DNA from: Hydractinia symbiolongicarpus
Lineage: Eukaryota; Cnidaria; Hydrozoa; Anthoathecata; Hydractiniidae
DNA length: 64,000 nt
NCBI RefSeq assembly: GCF_029227915.1
Contig: NC_079877.1
Coordinates: 7,752,001 to 7,816,000 of the forward strand
Direction: 5' to 3'
Shown here: positions 53,301 through 64,000 of the stretch, in pieces
Position numbering within the stretch: the first letter of the stretch is position 1
Layout: every line of letters begins with the position of its first letter
Notes under the pieces: model-generated
What the model saw: the letters and a program-made list of their open reading frames with translations, nothing else
What the model was told of the DNA's origin: nothing
Databases searched by the model: none
Program-made: the position numbers and the translations under genes

Positions 53301-53690
53301 CTGGACTGTGACCTTATAAATGTGATTAATGCGCCAATTAGTCTCCAAGGAATAACATTCTTCTTAATTTGACTTGATTGCTGGAATTCAGCGGTTACTT
53401 TAGGCTCTGCGGTAGCGCTTTATTCAAAAATTTAGATAAATAAGATTTTCTTACTGTGGGACCAATCCTGGCCGTTAGCACGCGCTGAAGAAATAAAGAC
53501 ATTCTCAAAAACTACATTTCATTGATTTCTTGGCGGTATAATTCCGTTTGAATTACAACGGTTGCGTCACATATTCGTACCAACATGTATTTAGCGAAAG
53601 TATTCGGATATTACTAGGTTGCATTCCTTTTAACTGTGAAACGTTTGACTGTGCGACTTAATTGAACTGATTTTGGACTTTGGCCTTATA
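50330..53690 (+). repeat. Three near-identical copies of a three-monomer unit, 1116 bp
   Basis: GCCAATTAGTCTCCAAGG is at 51,101, 52,217 and 53,333. ATTCTTTTTAATTTGACATT is at 50,381, 51,497 and 52,613. All intervals are exactly 1116 bp. Units run roughly 50,330-51,445, 51,446-52,561 and 52,562-53,677. Only scattered single-base differences are visible, for example TTTTAAGAATTTAG near 51,564 against TTTTAAAAATTTAG in the other copies, and TAGATATATAAG at 52,317 against TAGATAAATAAG. The phase ends near 53,690, where ATGTTATAAGTGAG replaces ATGTGATAAATGAG. This is the most homogeneous multi-copy HOR in the window. Confidence 0.92.
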
Positions 53691-56160
53691 AATGTTATAA
53701 GTGAGACAATTGGACTTCAAGAAATAACATTCTTCTTAATTTGACATGATTGCTGGAACTCAGCGATTACACTGGGCGCTGTGGTAGCGCTTTATTTAAA
53801 AATTAAGATAAATAAGTCTTTTTTTACTGTGGGACCAATCCTAGCCGTTATCGCGCGCTGAAGAAATAGAGACAGATTCAAAAACCACATTTCATTGACT
53901 TTCTAACGGTGTCAATCCGTTTGAGTTACAACAGTTGCGTCACATAATCGTACCAAAATGTATTTAGTGATTTTCTGCGGATATTCCTAAGTTGTATCGC
54001 TTTTAACAGTGAAACGATTGACTGTGGGAATTATTTGAACTGATTCAGGACTGTGACCTTATAAATGTGTTAAATGAGGGAAAAGGTCTCCAAGGAACAA
54101 CATTCTTCTTAATTTAACATGATTGCTGGAATTCAGCGATTACATTAGGCTCTGTGGTAGCCTTTTTTTAAAAATTTAGATAAATAAGTCATTTTTTACT
54201 GTGGGACCAATCCTAGCCGTTAGTTTGCGCTGAAGAAATAGAGACAGCTTCAAAAAGTACATTTCATTGACTTTCTAACGGTGTCAATCCGTTTGAGTTA
54301 CATCGGTTGAGTCACATATTCGCACCAACATGTATTAACGATGTTTTTCTGATATTACTAGGTTGCATCGGTTCTAACAGTGAAACGATGGACTGTGGGA
54401 TTTAATTGAACTAACTTTGGACTGTGACCTCATAAGTGTGATAAATGAGACAATTGGACTCCAAGAAAGAACATTCTTCTTAATTTGACATGATTGCCGG
54501 AACTCAGCGATTACACTGGACCCTGTGGTAGCGATCCATTTAAAAATTTAGATAAATAAGTCATTTTTACTGTGGGACCAATCCTAGCCGTTAGCGCGCG
54601 CTGAAGATATAGGGACAGTCTCAAAAACTCCATTTCATTGACTTTCTAACGGTGTCAATCCGTTTGAGTTACAACGGTTGCGTCACACATTCGTACCAAC
54701 ATGTATTTAGCGAAAGTATTCGGATATTACCAGGTTGCATCGCTTTTAACTGTGAAACGTTTGACTGTGCGACTTAAATGAACTGATTTTGGACTTTGAC
54801 CTTATATATGTTATAAGTGAGACAATTAGACGCCCAGAAATAACATTCTTCATAATTTGACGTGATTGCCGGAACTTAGCGATTACACTGGACCCTGTGG
54901 TAGCGATTTATTTAAAAATTTAGATAAATAAGTCATTTTTACTGTGGGACCAATCCTAGCCGTTAGCGCGCGCTGAAGATATAGAGACAGTTTCAAAAGC
55001 TCCATTTCATTGACTTTCTAACGGTGTCAATCCGTTTGAGTTACAACGGTTGCGTCACACATTCGTACCAACATGTATTTAGTGATTTTTTTCCGATATT
55101 ACTAAGTTGTATCGCTTTCAACGGTGAAACGATTGACTGTGGGATTTAATTGACCTGATTTTGGACTTTCACCTTATAAATGTAATAAATGAGCCATTTT
55201 GACTAAAAGAAAAAACATTCTTCTTAATTTGACATGATTGCTGGAACTCAGCGATTACACTGGGCGCTGTGGTAGCGCTTTGTTTAAAAGGTAAGATAAA
55301 TAAGTCATTTATTACTGTGGAAACAATCCTAGCCGTTATCGCGCGCTGAAGAAATAGAGACAGTTTCAAAAACTACATTTCATTGACTTTCTAACGGTGT
55401 CAATCCGTTTGAGTTACAACGGTTGCGTCACATATTCGTACCAACATGTATTTAGTGATTTCCTTCCGATATTACTAAGTTGTATCGCTTTTAACAGTGA
55501 AACGATTGACCGTGGGAATTAATTCAACTGATTCTAGACTGTGACCTTGTAAATGTGATTAATGCGCCAATTGGTCTCCAAGGAATAACATTCTTCTTAA
55601 TTTGACATGATTGCTGGAATTCAGCGGTTACATTAGGCTCTGCGGTAGCGTTTTATTTAAAAATTTAGGTAAATAAGATTTTCTTACTGTGGGACCAATC
55701 CTGGCCGTTAGCACGAACTGAAGAAATAAAGACATTCTCAAAAACTACATTTCATTGATTTCTTGGCGGTATAATTCCGTTTGAGTTACAACGGTTGCGT
55801 CACATATTCGTACCAGCATGTATTTAGCGTAAGTATTCGGATATTACTAGGTTGCATTGATTTTAACTGTGAAACGTTTGACTGTGCGACTTAAATGAAC
55901 TGATTTTTGACTTTGACCTTATAAATGTTATAAGTGAGACAACTGGACGCCAAGAAATAACATTCTTCTTAATTTGACATGATTGCCGGAACTCAGCGAT
56001 TACACTGGACCCTGTGGTAGCGATCCATTTAAAAATTTAGATAAATAAGTCATTTTTACTGTGGGACCAATCATAGCCGTTAGCGCGCGCTGAAGATATA
56101 GAGACAGTTTAAAAACTCCATTTCATTGACTTTCTAACGGTGTCAATCCGTTTGAGTTAC
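53690..56160 (+). repeat. Mixed satellite monomers
   Basis: About six to seven monomers of types seen elsewhere, without an obvious higher-order period. Private changes include CAATTAGACGCCCAG at about 54,824, TTTGACGTGATTGCC at 54,857 and GATTTTTGACTTTGACC at about 55,901. No foreign element or gene is present. Confidence 0.9.
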
Positions 56161-56165
56161 AACGG

Positions 56166-59100
56166 TTGGGTCACATATTCGAACCAACATGTATTTAGCG
56201 ATATTTTTCTGATATTACTAGGTTGCATCGCTTCAAACAGTGAAACAATTGACTGTGGGACTTAATTGAACTAACTTTGGACTGTGACCTCATAAGTGTG
56301 ATAAATGAGACAATTGGACTCCAGGAAAGAACATTCTTCTTACTTTGACATGATTGCCGGAACTCAGCGATTACACTGGACCCTGTGGTAGCGATTCATT
56401 AAAAATTTAGATAAATAAGTCATTTTTACTGTGGGACCAATCCTAGCCGTTAGCGCGCGCTGAAGATATAGAGACAGTTTCAAAAACTCCATTTCATTGA
56501 CTTTCTAACGGTGTCAATCCGTTTGAGTTACAGCGGTTGCGTCACACATTCGTACCAACATGTATTTAGTGATTTTTTTCCGATATTACTAAGTTGTATC
56601 GCTTTCAACAGTGAAACGATTGACTGTGGGACTTAATTGAACTGATTCTGGACTTTGACCTTATAAATGTGATAAATGAGTCATTTTGACTACAAGAAAT
56701 GATATTATTCGTAATTTGACATGATTGCTGGAACTCAGCGATTACATTAGGCTCTGTGGTAGCCCTTTTATTAAAAATTTAGATAAATAAGTCATTTTTT
56801 ACTGTGGGACAAATCCTAGCCGTTAGCGCGCGCTGAAGAAATAGAGACAGTTTTAAAAACTCCATTTCATTGACTTTCTAACGGTGTCAATCCGTTTGAG
56901 TTACAACGGTTGCGTCACATATTCGTACCAACATGTATTTAGCGATATTTTTCTGATATTACTAGGTTGCATCGCTTCTAACAGTGAAACGATTGACTGT
57001 GGGACTTAATAGAACTAACTTTGGACTGTGACCTCATAAGTGTGATAAATGAGACAATTGGACTCCAAGAAAGGACATTCTTCTTAATTTGACATGATTG
57101 CCGGAACTCAGCGATTACACCGGACCCTGTGGTAGCGATTCATTTAAAAATTTAGATAAATAAGTCATTTTTACTGTGGGACCAATCCTAGCCGTTAGCG
57201 CGCGCTGAAGATATAGAGACAGTTTCACAAACTCCATTTCATTGACTTTTTAACGGTGTCAATCCGTTTGAGTTACAACGGTTGCGTCACATATTCGTAC
57301 CAACGTGTATTTAGCGAAAGTATTCTGATATTACTAGGTTGCATCGCTTTTAACTGTGAAACGTTTGACTGTGCGACTTAATTGAACTGATTTTGGACTT
57401 TGACCTTATAAATGTTATAAGTGAGACAATTGGACTCCAAGAAATGACATTCTTCTTAATTTGACATGATTGCTGGAACTCAGCGATTACACTGGGCGCT
57501 GTGGTAGCGCTTTATTTAAAAATTAAGATAAATAAGTCCTTTTTTACTGTGGGACCAATCCTAGCAGATATCGCGCGCTGAAGAAATAGAGACAGTTTCA
57601 AAAACCACATTTCATTGACTTTCTAACGGTGTCAATGCGTTTGAGTTACAACGGTTGTGTCACATAATCGTACCATCATGTATTTAGTGATTTTCTTCCG
57701 ATATTACTAAGTTGTATCGCTTTTAACAGTGAAACGATTGACTGTGGGAATTATTTGAACTGATTCAGGACTCTGACCTTATAAATGTAATAAATGAGCC
57801 ATTATGACTAGAAGAAATAACATTCTCCTTAATTTGACATGATTGCTGGAACTCAGCGATTACACTGGGCGCTGTGGTAGCGCTTTGTTTAAAAGTTAAG
57901 ATAAATAAGTCACTTATTACTGTGGAAACAATCCTAGCCGTTATCGCACGCTGAAGAAATCGAGACAGTTTCAAAAACTACATTTCATTGACTTTCTAAC
58001 GGTGTCAATCCGTTTGAGTTACAACGGTTGCGTTACATATTCGTAGCAACATGTATTTAGTGATTTCCTTCCGATATTACTAAGTTGTATCACTTTTAAC
58101 AGTGAAACGATTGACCGTGGGAATCATTTCAATTGATTCTGGACTGTGACCTTAAAAATGTGATTAATGCGCCAATTGGTCTCCAAGGAATAACATTTTT
58201 CTTAATTTGTCATGATTGCTGGAATTCAGCGGTTACATTAGGCTCTGCGGTAGCGCTTTTTTTAAATATTTAGATAAATAAGATTTTCTAACTGTGGGAC
58301 CAATCCTGGCCGTTAGCACGCGCTGAAGAAATAAAGACATTCTCAAAAACTACATTTCATTGATTTCTTGGCGGTATAATTTCGTTTGAGTTACAACGGT
58401 TGCGTCACATATTCGCACCAACATGTATTTAGCGAAAATATTCGGATATTACTTGATTGCATCACTTTTAACTGTGAAACGATTGACTGTGGGATTTAGT
58501 TCAACTGATTTTGGACTTTGACCTTATAAATGTGATAAATGAGTCATTTTGACTAGAACAAATGACATTCTTCTTAGTTTGACATGATTGCTGGAACTCA
58601 GCGATTACACTGGGCGCTGTGATAACGCTTTATTTAAAAATTAAGATAAATAAGTCATTTTGTACTGTGGGACCAATCCTAGCCGTTATCGCGCGCTGAA
58701 GAAATAGAGACAGTTTCAAAAACTACATTTCATTGACTTTCTAACGGTGTCAATCCGTTTGAGTTACAACTGTTGCGTCACACATTCGTACCAACATGTA
58801 TTTAGTGATATTTTTCCGATATTACTAAGTTGTATCGCTTTCAACAGTGAAACGCTTGACTGTAGGACTTAGTTGAACTGATTTTGGACTTTGACCTTAT
58901 AAATGTGATAAATGAGTCATTTTGACTACAAGAAATGACATTCTTCTTAGTTTGACATGATTGCTGGAACTCAGCGATTACACTATGCGCTGTGGTAGCG
59001 CTTTGTTTAAAAGTTAAGATAAATAAGTCATTTATTACGGTGGAACCAATCCTAGCCGTTATCGCACGCTGAAGAAATAGAGACAGTTTCAAAAACTACA

Positions 59101-59510
59101 TTTCATTGACTTTCTAACGGTGTCAATCCGTTTGAGTTAAAACGGTTGTGTCACATATTCGTACCAGCATGTATTTAGTGATTTTCTTCCGATATTACTA
59201 AGTTGTATCGCTTTCAACAGAGAAACGATTGACTGTGAAACTTAATTGAACTGATTTTGGACTTTGACCTTATAAATGTAATAAATGAGCCATTATGACT
59301 AGAAGAAATAACATTCTCCTTAATTTGACATGATTGCTGGAACTCAGCGATTACACTGGGCGCTGTGGTAGCGCTTTGTTTAAAAGTTAAGATAAATAAG
59401 TCATTTATTACTGTGGAAACAATCCTAGCCGTTATCGCATCCTGAAGAAATAGAGACAGTTTCAAAAACTACATTTCATTGACTTTCTAACGGTGTCAAT
59501 CCGTTTGAGT
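56166..59510 (+). repeat. Nine-monomer block, copy 1 (3353 bp)
   Basis: This starts at TTGGGTCACATATTCGAACC (56,166) and contains marker changes such as AAGGACATTC (57,071), CCAACGTGTATTTAGCG (57,301), CAGATATCGCGCGC (57,562) and GCGTTACATATTCGTAGC (58,030). The same markers return in the same order in copy 2. The monomer lying between about 57,538 and 57,911 exists only in this copy. Confidence 0.88.
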
Positions 59511-62490
59511 TACAACGGTTGGGTCACATATTCGAACCAACATGTATTTAGCGATATTTTTCTGATATTACTAGGTTGCATCGCTTCAAACAGTGAAACA
59601 ATTGACTGTGGGACTTAATTGAACTAACTTTGGACTGTGACCTCATAAGTGTGATAAATGAGACAATTGGACTCCAGGAAAGAACATTCTTCTTACTTTG
59701 ACATGATTGCCGGAACTCAGCGATTACACTGGACCCTGTGGTAGCGATTCATTAAAAATTTAGATAAATAAGTCATTTTTACTGTGGGACCAATCCTAGC
59801 CGTTAGCGCGCGCTGAAGATATAGAGACAGTTTCAAAAACTCCATTTCATTGACTTTCTAACGGTGTCAATCCGTTTGAGTTACAGCGGTTGCGTCACAC
59901 ATTCGTACCAACATGTATTTAGTGATTTTTTCCCGATATTACTAAGTTGTATCGCTTTCAACAGTGAAACGATTGACTGTGGGACTTAATTGAACTGATT
60001 CTGGACTTTGACCTTATAAATGTGATAAATGAGTCATTTTGACTACAAGAAATGATATTATTCGTAATTTGACATGATTGCTGGAACTCAGCGATTACAT
60101 TAGGCTCTGTGGTAGCCCTTTTATTAAAAATTTAGATAAATAAGTCATTTTTTACTGTGGGACAAATCCTAGCCGTTAGCGCGCGCTGAAGAAATAGAGA
60201 CAGTTTTAAAAACTCCATTTCATTGACTTTCTAACGGTGTCAATCCGTTTGAGTTACAACGGTTGCGTCACATATTCGTACCAACATGTATTTAGCGATA
60301 TTTTTCTGATATTACTAGGTTGCATCGCTTCTAACAGTGAAACGATTGACTGTGGGACTTAATAGAACTAACTTTGGACTGTGACCTCATAAGTGTGATG
60401 AATGAGACAATTGGACTCCAAGAAAGGACATTCTTCTTAATTTGACATGATTGCCGGAACTCAGCGATTACACCGGAAACTGTGGTAGCGATTCATTTAA
60501 AAATTTAGATAAATAAGTCATTTTTACTGTGGGACCAATCCTAGCCGTTAGCGCGCGCTGAAGATATAGAGACAGTTTCACAAACTCCATTTCATTGACT
60601 TTTTAACGGTGTCAATCCGTTTGAGTTACAACGGTTGCGTCACATATTCGTACCAACGTGTATTTAGCGAAAGTATTCTGATATTACTAGGTTGCATCGC
60701 TTTTAACTGTGAAACGTTTGACTGTGCGACTTAATTGAACTGATTTTGGACTTTGACCTTATAAATGTTATAAGTGAGACAATTGGACTCCAAGAAATGA
60801 CATTCTTCTTAATTTGACATGATTGCTGGAACTCAGCGATTACACTGGGCGCTGTGGTAGCGCTTTATTTAAAAATTAAGATAAATAAGTCACTTATTAC
60901 TGTGGAAACAATCCTAGCCGTTATCGCACGCTGAAGAAATAGAGACAGTTTCAAAAACTACATTTCATTGACTTTCTAACGGTGTCAATCCGTTTGAGTT
61001 ACAACGGTTGCGTTACATATTCGTAGCAACATGTATTTAGTGATTTCCTTCCGATATTACTAAGTTGTATCACTTTTAACAGTGAAACGATTGACCGTGG
61101 GAATCATTTCAATTGATTCTGGACTGTGACCTTAAAAATGTGATTAATGCGCCAATTGGTCTCCAAGGAATAACATTTTTCTTAATTTGTCATGATTGCT
61201 GGAATTCAGCGGTTACATTAGGCTCTGCGGTAGCGCTTTTTTTAAATATTTAGATAAATAAGATTTTCTAACTGTGGGACCAATCCTGGCCGTTAGCACG
61301 CGCTGAAGAAATAAAGACATTCTCAAAAACTACATTTCATTGATTTCTTGGCGGTATAATTTCGTTTGAGTTACAACGGTTGTGTCACATATTCGCACCA
61401 ACATGTATTTAGCGAAAGTATTCGGATATTACTTGGTTGCATCACTTTTAACTGTGAAACGATTGACTGTGGGATTTAGTTCAACTGATTTTGGACTTTG
61501 ACCTTATAAATGTGATAAATGAGTCATTTTGACTAGAACAAATGACATTCTTCTTAGTTTGACATGATTGGTGGAACTCAGCGATTACACTGGGCGCTGT
61601 GATAACGCTTTATTTAAAAATTAAGATAAATAAGTCATTTTGTACTGTGGGACCAATCCTAGCCGTTATCGCGCGCTGAAGAAATAGAGACAGTTTCAAA
61701 AACTACATTTCATTGACTTTCTAACGGTGTCAATCCGTTTGAGTTACAACGGTTGCGTCACACATTCGTACCAACATGTATTTAGTGATATTTTTCCGAT
61801 ATTACTAAGTTGTATCGCTTTCAACAGTGAAACGCTTGACTGTAGGACTTAGTTGAACTGATTTTGGACTTTGACCTTATAAATGTGATAAATGAGTCAT
61901 TTTGACTACAAGAAATGACATTCTTCTTAGTTTGACATGATTGCTGGAACTCAGCGATTACACTATGCGCTGTGGTAGCGCTTTGTTTAAAAGTTAAGAT
62001 AAATAAGTCATTTATTACGGTGGAACCAATCCTAGCCGTTATAGCACGCTGAAGAAATAGAGACAGTTTCAAAAACTACATTTCATTGACTTTCTAACGG
62101 TGTCAATCCATTTGAGTTAAAACGGTTGTGTCACATATTCGTACCAGCATGTATTTAGTGATTTTCTTCCGATATTACTAAGTTGTATCGCTTTCAACAG
62201 AGAAACGATTGACTGTGAAACTTAATTGAACTGATTTTGGACTTTGACCTTATAAATGTAATAAATGAGCCATTATGACTAGAAGAAATAACATTCTCCT
62301 TAATTTGACATGATTGCTGGAACTCAGCGATTACACTGGGCGCTGTGGTAGCGCTTTGTTTAAAAGTTAAGATAAATAAGTCATTTATTACTGTGGAAAC
62401 AATCCTAGCCGTTATCGCATCCTGAAGAAATAGAGACAGTTTCAAAAACTACATTTCATTGACTTTCTAACGGTGTCAATCCGTTTGAAT
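59511..62490 (+). repeat. Block copy 2 (eight monomers, 2980 bp), one monomer shorter than copy 1
   Basis: From 59,519 to about 60,890 the copy lies 3353 bp from copy 1. From 60,891 to about 62,490 it lies 2980 bp away. The change of offset is exactly one monomer (373 bp) and falls in the A/T-rich core, at GATAAATAAGTCACTTATTAC. Differences from copy 1 are few: GGAAACTGTGG at 60,475 for GGACCCTGTGG, GATGAATGAG at 60,397 for GATAAATGAG, TTTTTTCCCG at 59,927 for TTTTTTTCCG. After about 62,490 the partner sequence diverges. Confidence 0.9.
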
Positions 62491-62762
62491 TAAAACGGTT
62501 GCGTCACACATTCGTACCAACATGTATTTAGTGATATTTTTCCGATATTACTAAGTTGTATCGCTTTCAACAGAGAAACGATTGACTGTGGGACTTAATT
62601 GAACTGATTTTGGGCTTTGACCTTATAAATGTGATAAATGAGTCATTTTGACAACAAGAAATGACATTCTTCTTAGTTTGACATGATTGCTGGAACTCAG
62701 CGATTACACCGGACCCTGTGGTAGCGATTCATTTAAAAATTTAGATAAATAAGTCATTTTTA

Positions 62763-64000
62763 CTGTGGAAACAATCCTAGCCGTTATCGCACGCTGAAGA
62801 AATCGAGACAGTTTCAAAGACTACATTTCATTGACTTTCTAACGGTGTCAATCCGTTTGAGTTACAACGGTTGCGTTACATATTCGTAGCAACATGTATT
62901 TAGTGATTTCCTTCCGATATTACTAAGTTGTATCGCTTTTAACAGTGAAACGATTGACCGTGGGAATTATTTCAATTGATTCTGGACTGTGACCTTAAAA
63001 ATGTGATTAATGCGCCAATTGGTCTCCAAGGAATAACATTTTTCTTAATTTGTCATGATTGCTGGAATTCAGCGGTTACATTAGGCTCTGCGGTAGCGCT
63101 TTTTTTAAATATTTAGATAAATAAGATTTTCTTACTGTGGGACCAATCCTGGCCGTTAGCACGCGCTGAAGAAATAAAGACATTCTCAAAAACTACATTT
63201 CATTGATTTCTTGGCGGTATAATTTCGTTTGAGTTACAACGGTTGCGTCACATATTCGCACCAACATGTATTTAGCGAAAGTATTCGGATATTACTTGGT
63301 TGCATCACTTTTAACTGTGAAACGATTGACTGTGGGATTTAGTTCAACTGATTTTGGACTTTGACCTTATAAATGTGATAAATGAGTCATTTTGACTACA
63401 ACAAATGACATTCTTTTTAGTTTGACATGATTGCTGGAACTCAGCGATTACACTGGGCGCTGTGATAACGCTTTATTTAGAAATTAAGATAAATAAGTCA
63501 TTTTGTACTGTGGGACCAATCCTAGCCGTTATCGCGCGCTGAAGAAATAGACACAGTTTCAAAAACTACATTTCATTGACTTTCTAACGGTGTCAATCCG
63601 TTTGAGTTACAACGGTTGCGTCACACATTCGTACCAACATGTATTTAGTGATATTTTTCCGATATTACTAAGTTGTATCGCTTTCAACAGTGAAACGCTT
63701 GACTGTAGGACTTAGTTGAACTGATTTTGGACTTTGACCTTATAAATGTGATAAATGAGTCATTTTGACTACAAGAAATGACATTCTTCTTAGTTTGACA
63801 TGATTGCTAGAACTCAGCGATTACACTATGCGCTGTGGTAGCGCTTTGTTTAAAAGTTAAGATAAATAAGTCATTTATTACGGTGGAACCAATCCTAGCC
63901 GTTATCGCACGCTGAAGAAATAGAGACAGTTTCAAAAACTACATTTCATTGACTTTCTAACGGTGTCAATCCGTTTGAGTTAAAACGGTTGTGTCACATA
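62763..64000 (+). repeat. Block copy 3 (partial, runs off the window)
   Basis: From CTGTGGAAACAATCC onward this matches 60,900-62,137 at an offset of 1863 bp (five monomers). For example, GCGTTACATATTCGTAGC is at 62,873 and 61,010, and AACGCTTGACTGTAGG is near 63,692 and 61,831. The left junction again lies in or next to the A/T-rich core (about 62,735-62,765). The copy continues past the end of the window. Confidence 0.86.

Noticed and set aside
10818-62445. Recurring minus-strand ORFs of 62-91 codons (e.g. 10,818-11,069, 32,042-32,293, 58,841-59,092)
   Set aside because: They are the same satellite segment read again and again. They appear or vanish with single-base changes between monomers, stop at satellite positions, and show no recognisable domain. 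The array explains them fully.
56166-62490. Long direct repeats as LTRs of a retroelement
   Set aside because: The paired segments are whole multiples of the satellite monomer, and the sequence between them is satellite with no coding region.
1-64000. CRISPR array
   Set aside because: Repeats are ~372 bp, contiguous and without spacers, and there are no cas genes. The SINE and satellite indicate a eukaryote.

Overview
The window is one long satellite DNA array from a eukaryotic nuclear genome. I find no protein-coding gene, rRNA gene, intact tRNA gene or CRISPR array in it. About 171 head-to-tail copies of a ~372-bp A/T-rich monomer (usually 371-373 bp) fill it from end to end, all on the same strand, and both window edges lie inside the array. 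The only non-satellite DNA is a ~315-bp tRNA-derived SINE at about 2235-2549, inserted on the minus strand. It has recognisable Pol III A and B boxes, an (ATT)n tail and an imperfect target-site duplication. A SINE inside a large satellite points to an animal. The style of the SINE (tRNA head, short body, TAA-type tail) reminds me of those in marine invertebrates such as molluscs or cnidarians, but I cannot name the taxon. Pericentromeric or other heterochromatin is the likely setting; the sequence alone does not prove this.

Layout. 1-5.2 kb: mixed monomers, the SINE, and a duplication of 1-1660 at 3302-4965. 4.8-10.4 kb: a four-monomer higher-order repeat (HOR, ~1490 bp). 10.4-13 kb: a two-monomer repeat (746 bp). 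13-19.4 kb: mixed, with a run of near-identical single monomers (14.5-15.2 kb) and a 744-bp dimer (16.7-18.2 kb). 19.4-20.9 kb: a 745-bp dimer. 20.9-25.6 kb: interleaved 4- and 6-monomer repeats. 25.6-31 kb: a five-monomer period (1861 bp). 31.2-38.3 kb: 2- and 3-monomer periods. 38.3-50.3 kb: heterogeneous. 50.3-53.7 kb: three near-identical copies of a three-monomer (1116 bp) unit. 53.7-56.2 kb: mixed. 56.2-64 kb: an 8-9-monomer block present in two copies and part of a third, with a one-monomer deletion between copies.

Monomers are mosaics of a few alternative versions of each segment (start, middle, end), as expected from unequal crossing over and gene conversion. The many minus-strand ORFs of 60-90 codons are the same satellite segment read repeatedly and are not genes. 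The points of most interest are the shift of HOR period along the array, the readable unequal-exchange scars in the last 8 kb, the hypervariable CpG palindrome in each monomer, and the single-copy SINE as a relative-age marker.
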